A stretch of DNA of 13,446 nt. Source: Candidatus Woesearchaeota archaeon (GTDB lineage: Archaea > Nanobdellota > Nanobdellia > Pacearchaeales > GW2011-AR1). Below are positions 8,168 to 13,446 of the stretch, piece after piece (within the stretch, counting starts at the first letter, position 1; each line of letters starts with the position of its first letter). Below the pieces are notes generated by a model, which was given only the letters and a program-made list of their open reading frames with translations, did no database searches and had not been told where the DNA came from. The stretch spans positions 1 through 13,446 of the forward strand of contig JAAZNJ010000043.1 in NCBI GenBank assembly GCA_012798335.1. Reading direction: 5' to 3'. Both the position numbers and the translations under genes were made by a program.

Positions 8168-9460
8168 ATGAAAAAGAATAATTTTGAAGCAGGAGACCTT
8201 ATTGAAATAAATTTTTCAAAGATTAGTTATCAAGGTACTTTTATAGATTCTCCTGTTGATGAAAAGGGAATAATTCTCTTAAGATTAAACTCTGGTTATA
8301 TAATAGGTTTTAATAAAAAAGATATCTCTTCAATAAATCTTTTAAGAAAAAATAAAATTAAAAATTTAATTTCAAATGAAAAGAAATCAGAACTGGATAA
8401 TACAAAGCCGGGTATAGCATTAATTATAACTGGTGGAACAATAGGTTCAAAATTTGATAAAGAAACAGGAGCTGTTAAACCTATAGAGAATATTCAAGAA
8501 TTTTTAGAAATTTATCCTGAAGTTTTTAATTCTGTAAACATTATTAGAATTGAATCCCCCTTTATGAAACTTTCAGAGGATATGGGTTCTAAAGATTGGA
8601 AAAAAATTGCAAAAACATGTATTAATCTTTTAAATGATAAAAATGTCAAAGGAATAATAATAACTCATGGAACAGATACTCTTCATTATACTTCTAGTGC
8701 TTTAAGTCTTTTTATAAGAGATATAAATAAACCAATTGTTTTAACTTATAGTCAGAAAAGTATTGATAGAGGGAGTAGTGATGCTTACCTTAACATGAAG
8801 TGTGCTTTGAACGCTGCTTTATCTGACATTGCTGGAGTAATCTTAGTGGGTCATGCTTCTTCAAATGATGATTTTTGTTATGGTTTTTTAGGAACAAAAG
8901 TTAGAAAATTGCATACATCTAAAAGAGATGCTTTTAAATCAGTTAATATAAGTCCTTTGTTAAAAATTTATCCAGATAGGGTAGAGAAAATTTTTGAATA
9001 TAAAAAAAGAAATTCATTAAAACCAAAAATTGATGATTCTTTTGAAGAAAAAGTTGCTTTATTAAAAATCTATCCTAATCAAGATCCGGAAATTTTAAAT
9101 TATTACCTAAAAAAAGGATATAAAGGAATTATTTTAGAAATGACAGGATTAGGCCATTGTCCAGGAAAAAATTCAGAGAATTCTTGGATAAATATTTTAA
9201 AAGAAGTTCAGAAAAAAGGAATGATTATTTGTGGAGTTTCTCAATGTATTTTTGGAAAAGTTGATCCTTTTGTTTATTCTACAGGTAGAGAAATTCTTAA
9301 AACAGGGGTTATTTACCTTGAAGATATGTTATCAGAAACAGCATTAGTCAAATTAGGTTGGGTTTTAGGTCATAAGGAATGGATTAAAGATAAAAAAATA
9401 ATAAAAGAAAAAATGCTTGAAAACTTTGCAGGAGAAATTAATAAAAATCTTAAAGAATGA
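8168..9460 (+). CDS. gatD: Glutamyl-tRNA(Gln) amidotransferase subunit D
   Basis: GatD is the asparaginase-type glutaminase of archaeal GatDE. It releases ammonia from glutamine (or asparagine) and passes it to GatE, which amidates Glu-tRNAGln. From the ATG at 8168 it has 430 residues, the normal GatD length. Residues 1-75 are the small beta-rich GatD N-terminal domain (FEAGDLIEI, YQGTF), which ordinary asparaginases lack. The asparaginase domain follows. Its catalytic residues appear intact: T91 in TGGTIGSKFD, T169 and D170 in THGTDTLHYTSS, and probably K247 in LGTKVRKLHTSKRDAF. GRGSSDA-like RGSSDAYLN lies at about 201-209. The C-terminal half contains LEMTGLGHCPGKNS. The stop overlaps the start of the small membrane protein by 4 nt. 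The partner gatE lies about 2.1 kb downstream instead of adjacent. Confidence 0.95.
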   Translation: MKKNNFEAGDLIEINFSKISYQGTFIDSPVDEKGIILLRLNSGYIIGFNKKDISSINLLRKNKIKNLISNEKKSELDNTKPGIALIITGGTIGSKFDKETGAVKPIENIQEFLEIYPEVFNSVNIIRIESPFMKLSEDMGSKDWKKIAKTCINLLNDKNVKGIIITHGTDTLHYTSSALSLFIRDINKPIVLTYSQKSIDRGSSDAYLNMKCALNAALSDIAGVILVGHASSNDDFCYGFLGTKVRKLHTSKRDAFKSVNISPLLKIYPDRVEKIFEYKKRNSLKPKIDDSFEEKVALLKIYPNQDPEILNYYLKKGYKGIILEMTGLGHCPGKNSENSWINILKEVQKKGMIICGVSQCIFGKVDPFVYSTGREILKTGVIYLEDMLSETALVKLGWVLGHKEWIKDKKIIKEKMLENFAGEINKNLKE

Positions 9461-9858
9461 AAAAGAATAATAAAAAATATTTTTTTATAATATTAATAAT
9501 TTTTTTAGTCATAATTTTATTTGTATTTTCCTTTTTTATAACTTATAAAAATCCTTTTATAAAAGAAAAAAAATATTTTCAAAATGGAAATTTTCAAAAA
9601 GAAAACAATAATTATTCTTTAGAAGAACAAAAAATTATCTCTTGCTCTTTAGAACTTTATAATAAGAATAAAATAAACAACATTAATCTTTCTTCGCAAT
9701 GTTTGGGTAATTGTTATAATCATATAGTTGATATTTCTCATAATCCAAGATTGGAAGAAGACAATTTAAAAGAAAATCAATGTCCTGATTATCTCTCAGG
9801 AAAATTAAAACATTTTATTGAATTAGATTCAGAAGGAAGATTAATAAGAATAATTTAA
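9457..9858 (+). CDS. Small membrane-anchored tetracysteine protein of unknown function
   Basis: The protein has 133 residues and an ATGA overlap with the gatD stop, implying translational coupling. Lys/Asn-rich residues 1-7 precede one hydrophobic helix at about 8-30, so the remaining ~100 residues are predicted outside the membrane. Four cysteines (63, 82, 86, 109), including CLGNC, could form two disulphides or a metal site. The chain ends KHFIELDSEGRLIRII, which looks like a beta hairpin. No signal-peptidase or lipobox motif is evident. I do not recognise the family. The ATGA overlap, intact frame and sensible topology make it a real gene. No functional link to GatD is implied beyond shared transcription. 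Confidence 0.75.
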   Translation: MKKNNKKYFFIILIIFLVIILFVFSFFITYKNPFIKEKKYFQNGNFQKENNNYSLEEQKIISCSLELYNKNKINNINLSSQCLGNCYNHIVDISHNPRLEEDNLKENQCPDYLSGKLKHFIELDSEGRLIRII

Positions 9859-9902
9859 ATCCTTATTGGTGTGTAACTATTAAGTAAATACAAAACTAAA
9901 AG

Positions 9903-9910
9903 TTTAAATA
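9903..9910 (+). promoter_or_regulatory. TATA box of the Fic-nucleotidyltransferase cassette
   Basis: TTTAAATA, preceded by a purine-rich AAAAG that could serve as a BRE, is centred about 26 nt before the Fic ATG at 9932. No Shine-Dalgarno is present. The cassette is therefore probably transcribed independently as a leaderless bicistronic message. Confidence 0.6.
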
Positions 9911-9931
9911 TTTCAAATTTTACTTTTTTTA

Positions 9932-10741
9932 ATGAAATACATACAAAAAGGATTATCTAATGAAATAAATAAAAAAGAAATTTTGATTAATAATTATTTA
10001 AAAGAAAATTCAATTTATCTAAAAGAAACTCTTAAAAATTTATGTTTTAAATCTATCGAAAAAGATGTTATCACCCATTCTTGGATGATTGAAAATCCTA
10101 ATTTAATCCCACAATGGTGTGTTTCTAGAAATACTAAAAAGAAGGGAATTAAAGAGGGAGTAAAAAATTTAGAAAATGCTTTTTCTTGGGGAATTAAAAA
10201 TTTTGATTTTAATACATTTAATCAGAGTTTTTTAAAAAAACTATCTGGTATGACCAATCCTGAACTTTATCAGAATAAGGATCCAGATTTTAGAGAGAAT
10301 GGGACTTCAATTTTAGGAGCAAGCACGACTCCACCTTATCCAGAAAAATTAATAAATTACGAAATTCCATGGTTTATTCATTCCCTTAAAGAACAATCTC
10401 TTTGTCCATCTTTAATTAATAAAATAGAAACTGCAATTTTTGCTCATCTTCATCTAGTAAGAATTCATCCTTTTGTTGACGGAAATGGTAGAGTATCAAG
10501 AATTTTGGAAGATATTATTTTATACAAAGAAAATATACCCTCTCCTTTAATAACCCCCTCTGAGAGATATCTTTATTATGAATTGTTAGATAAAGCCATT
10601 TTAGATTGGGATGAAAAAAAAGCTTTAAAGAAAAAAGGAGCTTCAGAAGGAGAATTTTTATTTTATAATTTTATAGCTAGTAAAATTAATTCTTCTTATG
10701 ATAAAATTTTATATAAAATTTTTTCAAAAAATAAAAAATGA
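9932..10741 (+). CDS. Fic domain protein adenylyltransferase, class II autoinhibited
   Basis: Fic enzymes transfer AMP (sometimes another nucleotide or phosphate group) from a nucleotide donor to a protein hydroxyl. The 269-residue protein contains the complete active-site motif HPFVDGNGRVSR at 179-190, matching HxFx(D/E)GNGRxxR. H179 is the catalytic base and D183 the metal-binding acid. The flap hairpin that binds the target is at about 119-131 (DFRENGTSILGAS). Residues 50-55 (SWMIEN) match the inhibitory motif (S/T)xxxE(G/N). E54 would contact the second motif arginine (R190) and block productive ATP binding. An N-terminal inhibitory helix is the class II arrangement. There is no export signal, so the target is intracellular. 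The stop overlaps the nucleotidyltransferase start (ATGA), so the two are translationally coupled. The target is unknown. Toxin, defence and housekeeping regulatory roles all remain possible. Confidence 0.92.
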   Translation: MKYIQKGLSNEINKKEILINNYLKENSIYLKETLKNLCFKSIEKDVITHSWMIENPNLIPQWCVSRNTKKKGIKEGVKNLENAFSWGIKNFDFNTFNQSFLKKLSGMTNPELYQNKDPDFRENGTSILGASTTPPYPEKLINYEIPWFIHSLKEQSLCPSLINKIETAIFAHLHLVRIHPFVDGNGRVSRILEDIILYKENIPSPLITPSERYLYYELLDKAILDWDEKKALKKKGASEGEFLFYNFIASKINSSYDKILYKIFSKNKK

Positions 10742-11487
10742 AAGAAAAGTTAACCCAACTTTGTGAAAATTATAATATTCCAATAAAAAAAATTGATCCT
10801 GAAAAAATGACATTTTATGGAACTCAGAAATATAATGAACAAATATTAATAAATTATTTAATTGAATTAGATAATCTCTTGAAGAGTAATTTAATTTCTA
10901 TAGGAGGTTTTTCAGCTGGATCAAAAATTTTAGGGTTTAGATCTATGAGAAGAATTAGTAATGATTTGGATTGTATCACAAATGAAGAGGGTATAAAATT
11001 ATTAAATGAGCATTTTCATGATAACCTCTTTCAAACATTAGATTACGGAGATTTATTTTTAGAATACAAAAAAGTTCCTGTCAGCTTTGATATAGAAGAA
11101 ACTCATGGGTGGAAAATACCAAAAGATTTTTTTGAAGACATAAGAAGATTCTCTTTTTTAAATGGAGGATTAAATTCAATTTCTCCAGAATACTTAATAG
11201 GATTAAAAACTAGGAGATCAATAAATAAAAAAAGATTTTATGGAAAAGATGCCTTAGATACAATAAATGTACTCTTATCTCCATTCTATAGAAGTGAACT
11301 TAAAGAGATTGATTATGAAAAAATTGGAAAAATAATAAGAGAACATGCTTCAAATAAAAGAGAAGAAATAGAAGCCTATCTCTCTTTTATAGGAAGTTAC
11401 TCTAATCATATTAAAAAGAAAGAAATTCCTTTATTTGAAAAATCATTAAATAATTTAAAACACCATACAATAAAAAATATTTTTTAA
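10738..11487 (+). CDS. AbiEii/MNT-like nucleotidyltransferase paired with Fic
   Basis: The 249-residue protein has a Pol-beta-type nucleotidyltransferase core. GGFSAGSK is at 56-63. RRISNDLD is at 71-78, giving the paired metal-binding acids D76 and D78. A third acid is D118 in PVSFDIE. The order G-G-x-S, R-x-S-x-D-x-D, then a later Asp matches AbiEii-type enzymes (DUF1814-like), as does the C-terminal helical LIGLKTRR...GKDALDTINVLL at 153-180. Such proteins transfer nucleotides to RNA or protein and often serve as one half of a toxin-antitoxin pair. No AbiEi antitoxin or HEPN partner is present; its coupled partner is Fic. The core is complete, so the enzyme is probably active. The family assignment rests on motifs and is less sure than the fold. 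Confidence 0.75.
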   Translation: MKEKLTQLCENYNIPIKKIDPEKMTFYGTQKYNEQILINYLIELDNLLKSNLISIGGFSAGSKILGFRSMRRISNDLDCITNEEGIKLLNEHFHDNLFQTLDYGDLFLEYKKVPVSFDIEETHGWKIPKDFFEDIRRFSFLNGGLNSISPEYLIGLKTRRSINKKRFYGKDALDTINVLLSPFYRSELKEIDYEKIGKIIREHASNKREEIEAYLSFIGSYSNHIKKKEIPLFEKSLNNLKHHTIKNIF

Positions 11488-11490
11488 TCA

Positions 11491-11513
11491 TTTTTTTAAT
11501 TTTTTAATTTTTT
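11491..11513 (+). terminator. Triple T-tract terminator after the Fic cassette
   Basis: Runs of 7, 6 and 6 T separated by AA begin 4 nt after the nucleotidyltransferase stop. This is the typical archaeal intrinsic terminator without a hairpin. It separates the cassette from the gatE promoter. Confidence 0.6.
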
Positions 11514-11563
11514 ATGAACTTCATTTGTAATTAAATTTACTTTTAATTAAAGGTTCTCATAAA

Positions 11564-11572
11564 TTTAATAAA
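11564..11572 (+). promoter_or_regulatory. TATA box of the gatE-aspS operon
   Basis: TTTAATAAA is centred 26 nt before the gatE ATG at 11594, consistent with a leaderless transcript. No Shine-Dalgarno is visible. The closer TTTTTATAAAT ends about 1 nt before the ATG and is too near to position transcription there. Confidence 0.5.
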
Positions 11573-11593
11573 CCCTTTTTTCTTTTTATAAAT

Positions 11594-13054
11594 ATGGATA
11601 TCTTAGAAAAAAATATAGACTATAAAGAAATTGGATTTAAATCTGGTTTAGAAATCCATCAACAATTAGACACAAATAAGCTTTTTTGTAATTGTCCTTC
11701 TTTATTAAGACAAGATTTACCCTCTTTTGAAATTAAGAGAAAACTGCATTCTGTGGCAGGACAAGAGGGGGAACTTGATTCTGCAGTTATTTATGAATCT
11801 TCAAAAGATAAGGAATTTATATATCAAGCTTATGACACGACTTGTCTTGTGGAGCTTGATGAAATGCCCCCTTATGAAATTAACAAGGAAGCTTTAGAAA
11901 TTGTTATTCAGATTTCATTATTGCTTAATTGTAGGATCTTGCCAATAAGTCAAATTATGAGGAAAACAGTAATTGATGGGAGCAATACAAGCGGATTTCA
12001 AAGAACAGTTCTTATAGGGGATAATGGTTGGATTATCACTAAGAGTGGGAGAGTTGGAATAAAGAGTATTTGTTTAGAAGAAGATTCTGCTAGAATAATT
12101 GATAAAAAAGAAAATGTTTCTGTTTTTAGATTAGACAGATTAGGGATTCCTTTAATTGAAATTGTTACTGAACCTGATTTAGTAAACCCAGAACATGTTA
12201 AAGAAGTTGCTTTGTATATAGGGGGATTATTAAGATCTTTTAAAATAAAAAGAGGAATTGGAAGCATAAGACAGGACGTTAATATATCTATAAAACATAG
12301 TGAAAGAGTTGAAATAAAAGGATTTCAAGATCCTAATATGATGGTTGAAACAATTAATCAAGAAATTAAAAGGCAATTAAGTCTTGTACAAAGAGGAGAA
12401 TTTGTAAAATCAGAAGTTAGAAATGCGCTACCTGATGGCTCAACTGAATTTTTAAGACCAATGCCAGGAAGCGCAAGAATGTATCCTGAAACTGATTTAC
12501 CCTTATTAAAAATTTCTAAAGAGATGATTAATCACGCAAAAAATAATATGCCAAAGACAAGAGAAGAAATAGAAAAAGAATTAAAAAATTCAGGATTAAA
12601 TCAAGAATTAATAAAATTGGTTCTTAATGAGGATAAACTTGAAGATTTTAAATTTTTATTAAAATATACAAAAGATAATAATCTTGCTGCAAAAGTTTTG
12701 TTAATATATCCAAAAGAAATAGCTAGTCATAAAAAGAAAGATGAATCTGAAATTGATTCTATTCTAACATTGGATGTTCTTTCTTCTATTTTAGAATCTT
12801 TTGAATCAAAAAAAATATCACAAGGACAAATAAAAAAAGTTTTAGAAAAAATTAGCGAAGGAGAATCTATTGAAAACGCCTTAAACTTTGAAAAAGAAGA
12901 CATTTCAAATCTTGAAGAAAAAATTTTTAATTTAATAAAAGAAAAACCAGGATTATCTGAGAATGCTTATATGGGTATATTGATGAAAGAACTTAAAAGT
13001 AATATTTCTCCTAAAGATATACTCTCAACTATAAGAAAATTTTTAAATAACTAA
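11594..13054 (+). CDS. gatE: Glutamyl-tRNA(Gln) amidotransferase subunit E lacking the AspRS-like insertion domain
   Basis: GatE activates the gamma-carboxyl of Glu on tRNAGln and amidates it with ammonia from GatD. The core motifs are clear: GLEIHQQLDTNKLFCNCPS (18-36), HSVAGQEGE (52-60), ICLEEDSARII (159-169), LGIPLIEIVTEPDL (183-196), IRQDVNISI (225-233), VEIKGFQ (239-245) and LRPMPGSARMYPETDLP (287-303). A helical and YqeY-like tail follows, ending at the NAYMGILMKEL region. It differs from GatB by the GatE-specific AGQEGELD and ARMYPETD segments. At 486 residues it is about 130-150 shorter than usual archaeal GatE (about 600-640). The gap falls between residues about 265 and 280, exactly where GatE normally carries its AspRS-like (GAD) insertion. 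Both flanking motifs are intact, so this is a clean domain absence and not a frameshift. aspS follows after 14 nt. Confidence 0.93.
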   Translation: MDILEKNIDYKEIGFKSGLEIHQQLDTNKLFCNCPSLLRQDLPSFEIKRKLHSVAGQEGELDSAVIYESSKDKEFIYQAYDTTCLVELDEMPPYEINKEALEIVIQISLLLNCRILPISQIMRKTVIDGSNTSGFQRTVLIGDNGWIITKSGRVGIKSICLEEDSARIIDKKENVSVFRLDRLGIPLIEIVTEPDLVNPEHVKEVALYIGGLLRSFKIKRGIGSIRQDVNISIKHSERVEIKGFQDPNMMVETINQEIKRQLSLVQRGEFVKSEVRNALPDGSTEFLRPMPGSARMYPETDLPLLKISKEMINHAKNNMPKTREEIEKELKNSGLNQELIKLVLNEDKLEDFKFLLKYTKDNNLAAKVLLIYPKEIASHKKKDESEIDSILTLDVLSSILESFESKKISQGQIKKVLEKISEGESIENALNFEKEDISNLEEKIFNLIKEKPGLSENAYMGILMKELKSNISPKDILSTIRKFLNN

Positions 13055-13068
13055 TTACTAAAGAAATA

Positions 13069-13446
13069 ATGCAAGAAAATTTATATTCAAAAAAAATACC
13101 TATAAAAGAAATTTTTGATTCTTCTATAAAAGATGTTGAAATTGGTGGTTGGGTTAAAAATACTAGGGCTTTAGGAAAAATTAAGTTTATTGTTCTTAGG
13201 GATACATCAGGAGAGATACAGATCACTGGAGTTGAAAATGAAATTGATAAAAAAATATTTGAAATCATGGATAAAATCCCAAGAGAATCTGTAATTTATG
13301 TTAAAGGAAATGTTAAAACTTCTCAACAAGCGCCTGGTGGAAAAGAGGTGATTCCATTAAAGCTTGAAATATTAAATAAATCTGAAGAACTTTTACCAAT
13401 AGATGTTTCTGAATTTTCAAAAACAGAATTACCAAAAAGATTGGAT
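13069..13446 (+). CDS. aspS: Aspartyl-tRNA synthetase, archaeal type, 3'-partial
   Basis: AspRS charges tRNAAsp with aspartate, and tRNAAsn as well if non-discriminating. The visible 126 residues are the N-terminal OB-fold anticodon-binding domain and the linker. Evidence is VEIGGWVKNTRALGKIKF (23-40), LRDTSGEIQITG (43-54), APGGKEVIPLKLEILN (88-103), LLPIDVS and ELPKRLD at the very edge, where the family's RLDNR motif would continue. The catalytic domain lies beyond the window. At the two OB-fold positions linked to tRNA discrimination in archaeal AspRS, this protein has K30 and P89. Proline at the second is typical of non-discriminating enzymes; lysine at the first is neither usual choice. 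It starts 14 nt after gatE with no own promoter, implying cotranscription. AsnRS is a related alternative but the motifs fit AspRS better. Confidence 0.88.
   Translation, partial: MQENLYSKKIPIKEIFDSSIKDVEIGGWVKNTRALGKIKFIVLRDTSGEIQITGVENEIDKKIFEIMDKIPRESVIYVKGNVKTSQQAPGGKEVIPLKLEILNKSEELLPIDVSEFSKTELPKRLD

Noticed and set aside
8168..9460. Plain L-asparaginase instead of GatD
   Set aside because: The GatD-type N-terminal domain, the VRKLHTSKRDAF segment and gatE nearby fit GatD. Type I/II asparaginases are shorter and lack that N-terminal domain.
11488..11593. Possible RNA gene in the gap before gatE
   Set aside because: The gap is only about 106 nt of A+T-rich sequence, fully explained by a T-tract terminator and a TATA box, with no tRNA-like arms seen.
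11998..12267. Minus-strand 89-codon frame inside gatE
   Set aside because: It is a shadow of conserved gatE core motifs, with no independent signals.
11594..13054. gatE as a pseudogene or frameshifted gene
   Set aside because: The frame is intact and all core motifs on both sides of the missing insertion are preserved, so a clean domain absence explains the short length.
13029..13268. Minus-strand 79-codon frame at the gatE/aspS junction
   Set aside because: It overlaps the aspS OB-fold coding region, which carries clear AspRS motifs.

Overview
The window is a gene-dense, strongly A+T-rich archaeal segment. Archaea are indicated by GatD and GatE (the archaea-specific Glu-tRNAGln amidotransferase), an archaeal-type aspartyl-tRNA synthetase, TATA boxes about 25 nt before several start codons (leaderless messages), T-tract termination and a DNRLRE/Ig-like surface protein rich in N-glycosylation sequons. 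The low GC, lysine/asparagine/isoleucine-rich proteins and shortened GatE suggest a small-genome DPANN-type lineage (Pacearchaeota/Woesearchaeota-like). That placement is an inference.

Layout. (1) Positions 2-3268, plus strand: a membrane-anchored HerA/FtsK-type ATPase, open at the left edge and carrying an extracytoplasmic beta-domain remnant, followed by a long coiled-coil protein with its own strong Shine-Dalgarno. (2) Positions 3265-6642, minus strand: an 1125-residue surface protein (signal-anchor, DNRLRE domain, several Ig/CARDB-like domains, C-terminal membrane helix, cytoplasmic tail), convergent with the coiled-coil gene and sharing 4 nt with it. (3) Positions 6703-8067, minus: gatB. 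(4) Positions 8168-9858, plus: gatD, then a small tetracysteine membrane-anchored protein overlapping its stop by 4 nt. (5) Positions 9932-11487, plus: a two-gene cassette of a Fic AMP-transferase with an N-terminal autoinhibitory motif and an AbiEii/MNT-like nucleotidyltransferase, ending in a triple T-tract. (6) Positions 11594-13446, plus: gatE lacking the AspRS-like insertion domain, followed 14 nt later by aspS, which is cut by the right edge.

How the genes fit together. gatB, gatD, gatE and aspS all belong to indirect synthesis of Gln-tRNAGln (GatDE) and probably Asn-tRNAAsn (AspRS plus GatCAB). gatA and gatC are not in the window. The Fic-nucleotidyltransferase pair sits between gatD and gatE, which are functional partners, and has its own promoter and terminator, so it looks like an accessory cassette. 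The ATPase, coiled-coil protein and surface protein may form an envelope-spanning system; this rests on architecture and proximity only.

No intergenic stretch exceeds about 110 nt. No tRNA, rRNA, CRISPR array or insertion sequence was seen. The most notable items are the GAD-less GatE, the Fic-nucleotidyltransferase cassette, the HerA-like ATPase with an ectodomain, and a 42-nt in-frame tandem duplication in the coiled-coil gene.
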